Notes: generated from the sequence alone by a model not told the origin. A stretch of DNA of 64,000 nucleotides from Aldrovandia affinis (GCA_029706075.1 JAINUG010000168.1:1488001-1552000); one strand, 5' to 3'. Numbered from the stretch's first letter, positions 1 through 11,480 are shown. Made by a program: numbers and translations.

Positions 1-905
1 GTATGTCGAAAATTGATTATGTTAAAAAAGGTAGAATACTCCTTTAACACCATTTGAAGTTAATATTTTAATGAATGTATTTGTTATTCTACTAGTGTGC
101 TTTGCTGTAATTAAGAACGGGAATGCACCATTGACTTGACTTGCAGAATTGACTTCAGCGAAATTCATCTGGGGATCATGTTGTTGGCTTGCTGGTAGCC
201 ATCGAAGTAGGCATAAATTCTCCATGATATTAGTCATGTTTGGCTTGGCATTGTCTGTGAGTTTTGAAATAATTATATCATAGCGTTATAAAGGCAGAAT
301 AATGCTTCTGCGAAAGTACACGTAAACGTCTCTGCGTAGCTATGCAGAGAAGGGGTTTATGGGTAACCGTAGCTCGCAGAGGAGCTGAAGCGCACACCTC
401 CAAAATGTCAACAACATGTAGCTGTGGTTGTGTGCGTCACAGAAACGCTGATTGGTTGAGCAGGGAAGTATATCCAGTAGCATTGGGGTTGGGCCAAACC
501 CAAAACGGAACTAAAACAAAGAACCAAAACATCAAACGGGAAACTGATTTTCTTCTTCGTTTTCTGTACATTCTTTAGTTGTAGTAAATGCAACACTGCC
601 CCTACTGCACGTGTTACAACATTGTGTAACATTATGTGGCCACTAAAAATGCAGCATTGGTGGCCCGAATTGTCCACACCATAACATAACATGAAGTGAA
701 AAAGTATGAAATTGTATTCCACATTAGACATAAACAGATTTGTGCGGTTACAAAATTATACGCAGTATTATGCATTGAATAACACCTACTCTGAAACAAA
801 AATGTCAGACAATCCCCCCCCCCCCATGGTGCAACCCACAAAGCATGAAACAGCGCAGTGTTTATCATCACCCTTGACACTAATTTTGCCGCAAGTGAGC
901 TGGTT
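1..905. other. Unassigned AT-rich sequence
   Basis: I see no coding region, terminal inverted repeats or tRNA-like promoter boxes here. The only visible simple-sequence feature is a short C homopolymer near 817-826. Short open frames on both strands have no recognisable motif. Confidence 0.4.
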
Positions 906-1039
906 TAGGCAACGTCACATTTCTGCTCAGTGAAGCCACGTTGGGACAACTGAAAAATTACTTCACTGCCAAAGGGAATCCTATAGAACAGTTTAATGAC
1001 ACAAGGAGTGCTCATGTGTCAGATATGAGCAAAGAAGGC

Positions 1040-2181
1040 TGTGAAAATTCAGCAATGAATAGAAAGAAGAATTTACCTGGTTGGAATATGACCATGCCAA
1101 AGATTTAATGTACTGTCGTGACTGTTTCCACAACTATCGGACAAGCTAAGTGAATTTTACACTGGAAGCAACGCATATAGAAAACATATCCAGTTTCACA
1201 GGAAAAGCAGACAACCCACGATGTGAAGCGGCTGCAATCGTGGCCAGATGTCTGGGAAGTGCCCTATGGACAAAAAGTGCGACGTTGACATGGGAAACGG
1301 CTGCTCCAATGACAGCCGTTGCAAGGTAAGTTTTGACAGCCATCCACCGAGCCGGCATGTAATCATGTAGTCATGTGTCATGTAGCTTTCTAACTCTCGC
1401 TAAGGTTTGCCATATTAGTTCATCATTAAGTTGCGTTAAACAGCTAGCTAGGAAGCTTACTACAGGCGACTATCAAAGAGCTAACTTGTGATGGACTTTG
1501 TACCCTAGGTACCTACCCCAAAAAATTGTGCTCTGGAAAAAAGAAAGTGCGTGGTAGCCTACACATTTTTGATTTGGTCAAATAATCAAATTCGTACCGT
1601 ACATCTACAACGACATTTTGGAACCTGAGCTGGAAAAAATTAAGTAAGCGCGCTACATTTGGTTGCTGGCGGATTCATCCACAAACTGCAGTGTCAGACA
1701 CCTGCAGCTGATCTATGTGCGTTTGCGAGACAGTGCAGCACCCCGAAATGTCTATGTATCAGTGCAGGAGCTGGAACATTGCCACACTAAGGGACATCTG
1801 CAAGCTATAGACTTTTTCCCTAGCTCTCTTTTTTCATTTTCTGAAAATTGATTTACCCTGACCATATTATAATATTATTAGCCAGCAGGAATAACAATAG
1901 TGGCAAGACACATATTAGTACAACATAATTGAATAACAACTATTGAAAGATATACTTTCTTTTTTATTGACAGGGTTAAAAGAGTGAAAAATTACTGCCG
2001 TTCAAGAATGAGCACAGAAATGCTCAACCAGCTACTGTTTATTTGCATTGAAGGGCCAGACACCACTGACTACGAGGCTGCAGGTACATTGGAGGTACAA
2101 GTGGTGGTCAAGAGGGGAAAGAGTCAGAAGGGTACATGTCTGAATTATTTTGTTTGTAGATACAGGAAGGTATCTGTATGA
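1040..2181 (+). pseudogene. Decayed hAT-derived ZNF862-like gene
   Basis: Three collinear blocks resemble the hAT-derived ZNF862-like family. The first, near 1077-1136, reads WLEYDHAKDLMYCRDCF, the start of a TTF/BED-like zinc finger, and then hits a stop. The second, at 1663-1815, resembles the catalytic-region segment (LADSSTNCSVRHLQLIYVRL and ELEHCHTKGHLQAIDF). The third, at 1984-2090, reads VKNYCRSRMSTEMLNQLLFI then IEGPD, matching the C-terminal hAT dimerisation segment. Stops and frame changes separate the blocks and the bulk of a normal 700+ residue protein is missing, so this is a relic. I cannot tell a dead transposon from a dead host-domesticated copy. Family assignment is from memory of conserved motifs. 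Confidence 0.6.
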
Positions 2182-2510
2182 TTGTCTTGTTTGTATATTT
2201 TTTTATAAATGTTTGAAACTGAATGGCAATTATTTTTTTCAAGCCAGCAAAACATGTTCAATTCACTTTTAGGTCTTATGAGCACTTTTGATTAAATGAT
2301 TTTGAATGTTTATCAATATTTGAAATGTAATATGTATTGCTTGATTCTTCATTCTATAAATAAATGATTTGTCAATCAAAACATTGTGCTAACATTAATT
2401 TTCTTGTAAAAAGCAAACATTTCATGTTTAATCATGTAGTCAAGGTAGGGTTCATGTAAAATGTATAGCACCATTTACAAACAGGTTGTCACAGGTTGAA
2501 CTATGTTAGC

Positions 2511-2661
2511 TAGCATTTTGGGAGTCAGCTTTGGTCTGGAGGGAGGGAAATACAGTTTGGGAAACCCTGAGATAATATCACATTTGCACGTTTATTTCTT
2601 AAGTTGTTCATTAAGTACGCCATCCTTAGTAGAAGCCTATCCATGTTTATTCAAAACTGCT
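2511..2661 (+). repeat. 151-bp direct repeat, copy 1
   Basis: This block starts tagcattttgggagtcagc and ends tcaaaactgct. It recurs in the same orientation at 4006-4156 with the same length and only scattered substitutions. The family is not recognised. The two copies flank a SINE and CFAP20DC exon a. Confidence 0.8.
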
Positions 2662-2844
2662 TGTAAATCTACAGAGGAAGGGCAGAGTGAGGCTGAGCCA
2701 GGTTCAGTAAATGAGGAAGAAAGCTGTCCCTACACCTGCTGGCCCCTACAGTGTTGTAAATATTTTGTATTGTATATTGTAATTATTGTACATATGTTAA
2801 TTTTATAAATTGTTTTGTTTAACTTCTTGTCAATAAAATTGTAT

Positions 2845-2868
2845 TATGATTAATTAATTAATTAATTC
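2845..2868. repeat. Short (TTAA)n simple repeat
   Basis: A short run of gattaattaattaattaatt follows an AATAAA-like motif (tcaataaaattg), which may mark the 3' end of an old retroelement. Confidence 0.6.
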
Positions 2869-2907
2869 CTGTTTCAGATAAAATAGATAAATACTTATAT
2901 TGTTAAT

Positions 2908-3109
2908 TAGGCGGCACGGTGGTGCAGTGGATAGCACTTTCACAGCAAGATAAAGGCCGGGGGCCTTTCTGTGTGGAGTTTGCATGTTCTACTCCGGGTA
3001 CTCCGGTTTCTTTTCCTAATTGGAGAGTCTAAAGATAAATGAACTGGATTATCCATATTGTTAATGGTCTTGACCAAATAAGCGGCTTAGACAATGGATG
3101 GATGGATGG
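2908..3109 (+). mobile_element. tRNA-derived SINE with (GGAT)n tail
   Basis: It begins taggcggcacggtggtgcag, the widespread teleost repeat head with an A-box-like region. It includes the characteristic ggcctttctgtgtggagttt segment and ends in (ggat)3. The 11-bp sequence atattgttaat occurs just upstream (2897-2907) and just downstream (3110-3120), so it looks like the target-site duplication. The middle is shortened and the B box is degraded. Confidence 0.7.
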
Positions 3110-3126
3110 ATATTGTTAATGGTCTT

Positions 3127-3785
3127 AAATCATGTGAAAATGCAGTTTTGGGTTAAATAATGTGAAATATTCTTAGGGAGGGAACCCCAAAACCCCCTGT
3201 ACCTGCCCCTCCCCCCCAAAAAACCCAACACACTAAGCCCTAAAAAATGCCAGGGAAAACCATGTCAACCTCTTTTTTGGGTGGGTTGGACAGACTAGAT
3301 CTAGACAGTCTAGAGGCAGTCTAGAGACAGTCATGGACAGAGCCAAGACCCTCATAGTAAGCCAGAGTTTAAGAGGTGTGTAGGAAGTGAAAATGACAGA
3401 CATTGTTTTTGTATTTGCATTTTCTTTAAGTATTTAACAGCTTAACATGAGCTCAAGATATTTTGTGCAGGTTTGATTATTTCAGCACACTAGCCCCTTT
3501 CTCCACACATATTGAATTATTTTCTAGGGGAAAACAATTAACCAGTTGTTAAGTGATGATGTAAATTAATTAAAGTAATTTCAGTCTAGCTGCTAGCCTC
3601 ATCTTTACATTGAAGGGAAAAAAATCTCATTACTGATCTTATATGGGATTGTTAAAGAAAATAAGAATTTTAATTAAAATGTATTTAAAAAATGTGTCCT
3701 GATTATTAAAACCTGTCATGTCTGTTTTTAACTGAAAGCTACTTCATACTGTGCATACATTTATTTTTCATTCATTTATTTCCAG
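3127..3785. other. Intronic sequence upstream of exon a
   Basis: This is AT-rich intron with no recognised repeat except a small direct repeat of agacagtctagag near 3300-3330. It ends in a good polypyrimidine tract (tttattttt...tttccag) that serves as the exon a acceptor. Confidence 0.4.
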
Positions 3786-3900
3786 GTTAACAGATTCAGG
3801 CAATCTCAAGAGAAGACTGTATTTATCAACTGTTCATAAGGAGTTTTCAGCGACCCCTTTACATGCCAAAATACCTCTTTCAAGTCTCAGACTTAACATT
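3786..3900 (+). CDS. cfap20dc: CFAP20DC exon a (CFAP20 domain, middle)
   Basis: CFAP20DC (C3orf67) carries a domain related to the ciliary inner-junction protein CFAP20. The exon lies between a strong acceptor (atttatttccag|G) and a canonical donor (ATT|gtgagt). Only one frame is open: G + 38 codons, reading [20 protein letters not shown] and then [18 protein letters not shown]. This matches the core beta-sandwich of the CFAP20 domain as I recall it from vertebrate CFAP20DC. The exon begins with the third base of a codon and ends at a codon boundary, which matches exon b (starts with TGG). The domain's start must lie in exons upstream of this window. Confidence 0.85.
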
Positions 3901-4005
3901 GTGAGTATACATGCATGAATTTTATGAGGATAAATTTATTTAAATGTATTTTATGAGTAGCCTTTTGTTACGACTGATACACAGGTTGGACCCAAACACA
4001 GACAT

Positions 4006-4156
4006 TAGCATTTTGGGAGTCAGCTTTGGTCTGGAGGGAGGGAAATAAAGTTTGGGAAACCCTGAGATAATATCGTATTTGCACATTTATTTTTAAAGTT
4101 GTTCATTAAGTACGCCATACTTAGTAGAAGCCTATCCATGTTTAATCAAAACTGCT
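4006..4156 (+). repeat. 151-bp direct repeat, copy 2
   Basis: Same-length partner of 2511-2661. It is preceded by tgttacgactgatacacagg, a tgtnacg...-type sequence resembling an LTR end, so the pair may be remnants of one retroelement family. That link is inference. Confidence 0.75.
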
Positions 4157-4271
4157 AAACTATGTGTAGCTTACATAGTTTGTGAGCACACTTCTCATAT
4201 ACTTTGTAGTATAACATACTAAATGACATAAAATAGGCCTACCAAATGACAAATTACCAGGTTTTACACAC

Positions 4272-4300
4272 TCACACCCACACACACACACACACACACT
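4272..4300. repeat. Short (CA)n microsatellite
   Basis: About 29 bases of mostly (ca)n in the intron between exons a and b. Confidence 0.85.
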
Positions 4301-5094
4301 TGTATATGTGTAATATAACATTGAAAATAGTTTTGAAGTTTCATACTCCTTCACACATCTATATCATATAACACACAAGTGATGCTGTGATCCATGTCTG
4401 TATGTGACATTTTAATATTAGCTGGATTAGTTATTTCCTTAGCATGCATGCTTAAGTAAGCATCGTTTACATTTTAAACAAGAACCATCTTCAGAGCTGG
4501 TTATATGGCAAAGTAATAAGAGACTCATCATGCATAGTACATGTTGAGGTCAGAGATCAAGAGATGTAACAGCTGAAAATAGATTTTATCATTTCAAAAC
4601 CCACAGAGCTCAGAGGAATTGGATTTTACATTGATAGCAAAATAAATGTCTTTTTTAAAAAATCAGCACATTGTGAATATTATTTAGTGAATTAAACCAG
4701 TGACAAAAAGGATGGCTATGGCAGAATAAAACCATTTTATTTAGAATCATAGCTTCCTTTGGTATGGGAGAGTTAACTGGTTCAGATTCTGAAATTCAGA
4801 AATACAATTGAAATTATGATTGGTGCAATGTAGCTAGCTTGGTAGCTAGTTAGCGTCATTACTTGGTAGCTAGCTAGCTAGCTAACCAGCTACCTGTCTT
4901 ACACCAGGGCTGGATTGCACCAGGTATGTGTAAATTCATTATTGTGTGTGAAGTCTGCACTCAACCCTAAAGGGGGTATTCTGACTCTAAGGAGCCAAGC
5001 GCAAGATAAACACATTTCACTGCACAGGATTTAAACACATTTGAGATGCAAGTATTGATTATTATTATTATTTATTTTTTCATGCATTTCCCCT
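4301..5094. other. Intronic sequence with TAGC runs
   Basis: No gene or recognised transposon. It holds clustered tagc/ctag tetramers around 4830-4890 and a (tta)n run near 5058-5075. Confidence 0.4.
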
Positions 5095-5480
5095 TTATCT
5101 CCCCAGTGTTGGAATGCCCAATCATATTCCTGAATCACATTCTCTGCAACCTCCATTGTCAATTCGGGAGAGTGTAGACAAGTAAACGCTCTCCTCCGAA
5201 ACACGTGATGTCAGTCGATGCCTCTTTGAACACCACAATTCACAAGCTAAGCTTGCACAGACATGAGTCAGAGGAAGACTCATCATGTGCAGCTTTATAC
5301 CGGCAGTTTGTGGGCACCCAATTGACTTGTGGGCGATGAGATGCGGATAACCAAGTCCACTAAATCTCTCCCTCCCTGGGTGACCATACCAATCATGTGG
5401 CTGCTGGTCACAGTCAGCACTGGCATGGTCTCGGCACGGTCTGGCACGGTCTCGCTTTGATACCAGACCATGGGTGCACA
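5095..5480 (-). repeat. Dispersed repeat, possibly a SINE
   Basis: This segment has the composition of a teleost dispersed repeat (gggagagtgtagacaag, acgctctcctccgaaacacg, gggcgatgagatgcggat). Read on the - strand it opens with a tRNA-like head near the right end. Boundaries and family are uncertain because I identify it by recall only. Confidence 0.4.
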
Positions 5481-5813
5481 CATTCAATTTAATTTACAGT
5501 TCATACAGAGTTCTAGCTTTATAACACAGCTGAAGAAGAGTGAGAGGCTGTGAAATAGGGGAGGAGAACCTAGTTAGCTTGAAGAGGCTAACCTGAAGGA
5601 AGACGGAGACAGAAATTCTCACAGACATGTACGAGTTATGATTTCGCTATGCTGGAAAACTGTACAATAGATATGCAGTGGCAAGATCTTGGTCGCATAA
5701 ACAACTAGCCGGAAATAGCCACGATATGACAAGCCCTTGTAGCCTATGGCTGCAGGCAACTCTTAACGTCTCACATCTGATTTATGAATACATAGCTGAA
5801 TGTTACACTAGGC

Positions 5814-6137
5814 CAGGGGTCGGCAACCTTTAACACTCAAAGAGCCGTTTGGACCCGGTTTCCACGGAAAAGAAAACACTGGGAGCCGCCAGTGGCGTAG
5901 CGTGGGTTGCCAGCACCCGGTGCAAGCCATGTAAACGGCGCCCCATTTTCTGTCGACGGGGGCAACGCGAAAAAATTATTGCGCCCCTCGGATTTTCGTG
6001 CGCGAGGAAATTTAGAACTACAAATAAAATACACTTCAATTGGATACTTATAATTTATTTTCCCAAGCCACGCGGAGCCGCAGCATAAGGATGAAAGAGC
6101 CGCATGCGGCTCCGGAGCCGCGGGTTGCCGACCCCTG
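5814..6137. mobile_element. Non-autonomous hAT element (MITE)
   Basis: Perfect 15-bp terminal inverted repeats CAGGGGTCGGCAACC (5814-5828) and its complement (6123-6137) are flanked on both sides by the 8-bp sequence CACTAGGC (5806-5813 and 6138-6145). An 8-bp duplication and CAGGGG ends define the hAT superfamily. At 324 bp there is no room for a transposase. An internal segment starting agtggcgtagcgtgggttgc looks like part of a second hAT-type repeat nested inside. Confidence 0.93.
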
Positions 6138-6299
6138 CACTAGGCTATCAAATGTCAGTTTGTTTACAATGCATATGAAATGATAATGCCATTCCAAGCA
6201 AAAACCTGAACGAAGTCAAATAGAAAGAAAGTTAAATTTTGCTGAAAGATGACTTTAGCACACAGGAATGTAGATTTCCATCAAAATCCTGATGGGTCG

Positions 6300-6547
6300 G
6301 GCCTCCAAGTGGTTAAGGCAATTGTTCTAGTGCAGATTGCCCACTGCAGCCTGGTTTCGAGCCCACTTCGGGCAGCGATTAGCTGTCTGCCCACTCAGTC
6401 TCAGAGGAGGCAGTTTAGTTAGCCCTTGCCAGTCACTGCCGGTCCCATAGTTGCAGCGGCAGATTCGCAGTACAAGGGGAATTGAACTAGAAGGGTACAA
6501 TTGGTCACCAAACTGTGAGAAAAAAATCTGAAATATAAAGAAAAAAC
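6300..6547 (+). mobile_element. tRNA-derived SINE
   Basis: The head ggcctccaagtggttaaggc resembles a pol III A box and ctggtttcgagccc a B box. The body ends with the typical gggtacaattggtcacc...gagaaaaaaatctg tail. A 12-bp flank, cctgatgggtcg (6288-6299) and cctggtgggtcg (6548-6559), differs by one base and looks like the target-site duplication. Confidence 0.8.
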
Positions 6548-6559
6548 CCTGGTGGGTCG

Positions 6560-7356
6560 TCAAGCAGACCACAATTTTCGGCATTGCCAGATCCCACTTG
6601 CTCCACATTTCCATTTTGGGGTGCAATCCGTTAGGTGCAGAGTCAGAATATGCTTAACTAAACCCCTTCCATATCTCTCCGATCAGCCTCCTCTGGCCAG
6701 CTGGCTATCCCGTCTTTCCAAACACCCGGTAGCCACTCCTCATGGCCCCACCTCTTCTCTGCCCTTGTCCCTAGATGATAGAATGACCTTCCCCACTTGG
6801 TCAGGATGGTAGTATTACTAGCCATCTTCCGCAAAAGAATGAAAACACCTTTTGCGACTTGACCTCAATTAATAAAAAAACCTACAAATGTTCATTTTAA
6901 CTTTCTCTCCCCTTCGTATTACAGGTTTTGTGGCAAGGACAAATTTGTAAATTGTAATTGTAAATTTTATGCGCACGTAACTCAAGTTAGAATACCCCAT
7001 TAGTCATTACTAGTTAGTTTATAACTCATGTTGAGTTAAATTACCTTGCATTGTTCAAATTTACGGTATAATTTAACTTGCAATGTGTTAGTTTATTACT
7101 AATAAGTAAATATTAGGGCACAAGCACACTGGGAATTGTAGTTTAATGTTTTAAAAAGAATGAGGAGGGCAAAATCCAATTTTTTGATCTTTTGACAGAG
7201 ATGGACAAAAATAGCATGTATCCTTGATTTTTTACATCTCCTGACCTTTACTCTTCAAATGAGCCTCCTAACTCTAATTCATTCTGTATCATTAACTTAC
7301 ACTTTGTTTGTATATGTGATCGACTTTATTAATGGTTAAATATTCCACACTAATTT
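6560..7356. other. Intronic sequence, no gene seen
   Basis: A GC-richer part (6640-6810) contains no frame I recognise. The remainder is AT-rich intron. Confidence 0.35.
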
Positions 7357-9262
7357 ACATTCAACTCCAAAATTATTCACAAAATTATTTTATAAAATAA
7401 AATAAAAAATGCAGGCAACTTAAATTATTTTTGATTAATACAGATTAGTAAAAAAAAATTCTCCAAAAAAGATGTAGCAATAATTTACACCCGTAATTGA
7501 CCTTAACAAGAGCACCAGGACCAGTAGATGCAAAAAAAAAACATAGCATCAAAGATTCACCACCATAATTTACTGTAGGTATAGGTTCTTTTCATAAAAC
7601 ACTATTGAAGACTATTGTGGGCCCTATTTAGGACGGTGTCGGTAACGCAGACGCAAAGCGAAGACGGTGGCGCTTTAGGGCGTGTCTAACGCAATTTCGG
7701 TAATTTTAGGACGATAGCACACCTCCGGCGCAGATGTAAAAGAGGTTGGATTAACTTAAAAAAATACATGTGGGTGTGGTGGGGTTTGGTTTCATAATGG
7801 CCAATCAGAACACCTATTTTCTATCCCTTTAAATACCAGTGCGTTAACGCTATAGCAAATGAGCAATATCCTGACATGACAGTTTTGCACGGCTGCGCCA
7901 GGAGCGCTTCTCAGAAATCATGTTATTTTCATGATTTCAGTTAATATTTTGAGACCTACATTGTGAAAAGAAAGTGTTTTATCTCTTTTTTTCCTTATTT
8001 GTAGGCTTTCCTACTTTAAAAAAACAATGTTTCTTTTCTTCTAACTTAATGTAATTGTTAAATGGAAAGCAATAAATAACAAACTCACAACTGCAACTAG
8101 GCCTGTTTCATTTATGTTCGACATGCAGTAGGCCTACATGTGTCACCCTGGAGTGTGCATCACAAACCACTTTAATGGAGTTAATTCTGTTTCACATAAA
8201 TGATACCGTGATCAGATGGTGCACACAACTGAACATGTGTGCAGACCCCAGGGAATCTACATTGCATATAATAATCCTGTTTAGTTCTCTGCTGGCTGTT
8301 GGGTGTAGGAAAAGTAATAAACGAATTTGCATGTTGGACAAGACTGGAAGAAACTGCATGTATAGCCAAATTGATAGCCGTCCGGCAAACACCGGCTACC
8401 AAACCCAGGGTATCGCTCATGGTATTGCCTTCGCATATTGCTTATCGCATTTTCTGTAGTGCAAATGGAAAGAATAAAACCCTTTCACATAAGAAAAACA
8501 ATGTGCATACAAACATATATTTATTTAACAGGTGTATCTTACTGAACGGTAGCGATGGATGGCCTGCTGGGTTCAGTCTTTCATGTCCGTGCATTGAATA
8601 ACCACAAGCTGTGGTGAAATATGTTTTAGCCTAATTGATTACACTTGCAGGTTACCCATAGATTGGACGATTTGCCTCAACATGGGGGGAAATTCACAAT
8701 ATTCACAAAACATTCTCATGTGATTTCAGATAACCTTATGTTCATAAACATCAATAAAGCGCATCAATAAAGTCACCAAATTGCACAGAGCGCCAGCGTT
8801 TGCGCTAAGAGGTGGTGTAGTTGGACGTTAACACAAACGCATTATTTGACACCAAACTTGCATAGCGCTGACTGTTTTCATAGTCACACCCCCTATTGCG
8901 CTGCCCAGCCCATAGTCGCGCAAACGCCTTCATTGCGCACCACGAAATTGCCAAACTTGGCGGAGACGGGAAATATTCCGTTTGCGACAGACAGAACTGG
9001 CAATTCGCCTGCGCTAGGGCATAACGCCCCTTAGCACCGGCACGAAAATAGGGCCCTGTGTGTTAATGCAGATTCATTTTTATTGGATTTTATTTAAAAT
9101 TAGGGGAAAAAATCTCTGAGCAATTGTATTATTATAAAATAACAATTTTGTATTTATTTATTTGAGAATACAATATAGCACATTACCTGTATGGTTTATT
9201 TTATACAGCCTTTTTTGCTCATCTTTATCAAGGGTGTGAATAATTTGGGAGTTGACTGTATA
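7357..9262 (-). mobile_element. Decayed Tc1-like transposon, split
   Basis: Inverted ends are visible: tcaactccaaaattattcac at 7361-7380, and gtgaataatttgggagttga near 9236-9255 ending at TA. Inside the left half, 7520-7600 resembles the - strand of a Tc1 transposase around the conserved VKYGGG segment (accaccataatttactgta). The element is interrupted by the insertion at 7619-9056 and has no open transposase frame left. Confidence 0.6.
7619..9056. mobile_element. Non-autonomous DNA element with GGGCCCTATTT ends
   Basis: The block starts GGGCCCTATTTAGGACGG and ends in the inverted form ...CCGGCACGAAAATAGGGCCC, about 1.44 kb apart. The inner flanks carry GC-rich motifs (ggcgctttagggcgtgtc, cgcagacgcaaagcg) known from an abundant teleost repeat. 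TGT occurs on both sides, consistent with a 3-bp duplication as in PIF/Harbinger, but the superfamily is not certain. No transposase frame is visible. Confidence 0.65.
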
Positions 9263-9384
9263 GTGTGTATACAGTATTGCAATCATTTCTCAGGTGATGA
9301 ATATCTCCATAGTAACACAATAATTTCTATGTTCAACACTCAAATAATGTTGTTTAACTGTTCCTTTTACATTCTGATTTTCAG

Positions 9385-9541
9385 TGGTGTAACATGTGCA
9401 TCGACCTTGTGTCATTCACTGGTGAGATATTCAAAGGAGCTGTATTCTTATCCTTGGATAGAATCATAGTTTGTGCCAGCTGCAGGCTCAGAAGAATTTT
9501 CACTATGAAGCTCCAGCCTGCAGATGCTTACAGTGAGAGTG
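9385..9541 (+). CDS. cfap20dc: CFAP20DC exon b (CFAP20 domain)
   Basis: Acceptor tctgattttcag|TGG and donor AGTG|gtatgt bound this 157-nt exon. In the phase left by exon a it reads [20 protein letters not shown], followed by [20 protein letters not shown] and ending ADAYSES plus one base. The [18 protein letters not shown] signature is what I recall for CFAP20DC proteins directly after the SLR-NI segment of exon a. It ends in phase 1, which exon c completes as a GAT codon. The intron upstream is 5,484 nt and holds the DNA elements listed between 4 and 9.3 kb. Confidence 0.88.
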
Positions 9542-10015
9542 GTATGTTTTTGACTCAATCAATATTTGGCTTACCTACCCAACCTTTTTGATTGAAAAAA
9601 CTAAGTTTATAGTATGTTATATAGTATGTTCAGGTTTTTTCATCTTCTGGTTAATTACTGATAATTCATATCAGGAGCATGTAGTAAACTGGTATTTTGT
9701 AACATTTAGAGAATTGCAATCATTGTATATTCATTTTTCAACAACATTCTTTTTCATTCTCAGATTTAGAATGCCAAATTGTAATTACGTACCTGTCCAT
9801 ATCCCCTCGCTGTAATATCCTCCTTAAATTTGGGAGGGTGCTCATTAGCATCCGCATCATTAGCATAGCAGCCAGCTGCTTCTTGTCACTTTACAGTCCA
9901 CTGGCAACACTTGTTAATAGATGATAATATTCAAGATACAATTTCAAACGTACCTCAGAACTGGTACAGGATTAAAATACATTGAATAACCAATGTCTAA
10001 CCAAACCTTATATTT
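9542..10015. other. Intron between exons b and c, left part
   Basis: AT-rich sequence without recognised repeats, between the exon b donor and the inverted-repeat element at 10016. Confidence 0.4.
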
Positions 10016-10329
10016 CATTAAAAAAATAAAGATTCAAAGGCACTCACAAGGATTAAAAAGCCTTTATTCTTTTGGCATTTCATATTTCCCTTAAAGCGTC
10101 CCCTTAAATTCATCCCCAATTCAATTCAAGGAGGCAATAGATTGAAACTCCTATTACAGAGAGAGACATACTGGATAAATACACTCTGAGCAACTGTTTT
10201 TCCTGGCATTAATGAGGAGATAGATTTTTAGTTTCTGTAATTTAATGTAAATTTAAGTCTCAAAGGAATACAAAACAAAGTATTGGTGTTATGCCCTTTA
10301 TTGTTCTCTAGGACTTAGCATCTCGTATT

Positions 10330-10356
10330 TTAATATATATATATATATATATATAT
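10330..10356. repeat. (AT)n microsatellite
   Basis: About 25 bases of alternating at, next to the 3' tail of the nested SINE. Confidence 0.85.
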
Positions 10357-10371
10357 TAAGTTATTTCAGAT

Positions 10372-10719
10372 TTTTCCCCAGTTTTTTCCTAATTTGGTGG
10401 CCAATTGTACCCTCTATTTCTTCAATTCACCCTCCTCCACGAGTCCACCACCCATTCTCCGGGTAAAGCCAATACCCCAAGGCCGGCAATGATCTGCCTC
10501 CTCAGAGACAGAACTCTGTCTTACAGGGATGCCCTTTGCGCTTCTTGGCGAGCTCATGACGGCTCTCCCTCCCCCCTTCCCCTGGGGCGGACAGCCAATC
10601 ACCATTCCTGAACGGGCACCCGGCCAGAGCCGGTCTGGCGCAGCCGGGAATCGAACCTTGGCCGCAGTGGGCAACCTGCATTCCGGGTGAATGACTTTAC
10701 CGTTACACCAGCTGAGGCC
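10372..10719 (-). mobile_element. tRNA-derived SINE, nested
   Basis: On the - strand it begins GGCCTCAGCTGGTGTAACGG (A box), then has a clear B box GGTTCGATTCCC, and ends with a ccaattg...tttttcc-type tail (ggtggccaattgtaccctct on the + strand). The architecture matches the SINE at 6300-6547. It lies wholly inside the inverted-repeat element 10016-10930, so it inserted later. Confidence 0.8.
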
Positions 10720-11330
10720 ATTTTTGAGTGGCTGGCCATAATGCAATTTACTAATGAGTAATCATTGCTAATTGAATCCATCCACAGCTATAAGTATATT
10801 TTCTGTGCGTGATTACCCTGATGAAGGCTGTTTAGCCGCAACATGTCTCAGCAAAATGTTTAATGTTCTAGCCAAGAGAATTAAGGCTTTTTAATCCACG
10901 TGAGTGCCTTGGAATCTTTCTTTTTTCATGAACTTCATCTCCCCTGTTTCCAAAGAGCACCAGTGGTTAAAACTCTACTACACACTTGAAGCACACCTAG
11001 TACATTTTGTTTTCATTCACTTATCATTTTATTGTTCTTTTTTTTCTCCAGTACAATTTCCCAGCTTCTGGAGAGACTAATATTGAAAAATGCAGCCATT
11101 TATCATTGAAAACTGCATACATTTGCTTTATTCTGATGAATGTACTTTGTTTTAATGATTTTAGTTTTTCAAGCTTATAATCCCATCCTTTTCCTTCACA
11201 ACACCTTTCAGTGAAAGCACATTGTGCAACACAAAATCAGATATTGGGCCTTTTTATACCATAGGTGTGAATAAAAAAAATGGTTTAGAGGGAGGAAGTT
11301 CATTTTTGAAATTGGTCTTTTCACCCATAG

Positions 11331-11480
11331 ATCTTTATATTTGCGGAAATGGTCCCAGGGAAATCATTCCAAGGATTTGCCAGTTTCCAGCAGATGTACA
11401 ACACATCACACAGGTGTTGAACATGAATAAGCTGCGACTGGCAGAAATGAAGCTCAGTGGCTCTTTATCTTCAGAATTGG
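11331..11480 (+). CDS. cfap20dc: CFAP20DC exon c (end of CFAP20 domain)
   Basis: The acceptor is ttttcacccatag|AT and the donor TTGG|gtgggt. With the single G carried over from exon b the first codon is GAT, and the 150-nt exon reads DLYICGNGPREIIPRICQF, then PADVQHITQVLNMNKLRLAE. The IIPR-CQ and QVLNM-KLR-AE segments are those I recall from vertebrate CFAP20DC just beyond the folded domain. It ends in phase 1, which exon d completes (G+AA = GAA). The intron upstream is 1,789 nt and the one downstream 32,844 nt. Confidence 0.88.

Larger units (their letters stand above)
10016..10930. mobile_element. DNA element with ~60-bp inverted ends
   Basis: The left end (attcaaaggcactcacaagg, then attaaaaagcctttattct, about 10016-10076) is matched in inverted orientation by the right end (ggctttttaatccacg, tgagtgccttggaatctttc, about 10870-10930). 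The inner right flank gatgaaggctgtttagccgc is a motif common in fish repeats. No transposase is encoded. A SINE (10372-10719) and an AT dinucleotide run sit inside. The superfamily is not determined. Confidence 0.75.

Noticed and set aside
2503..2808. 101-residue frame across the 151-bp repeat
   Set aside because: The second copy at 4006 does not keep the frame and the peptide has no motif.
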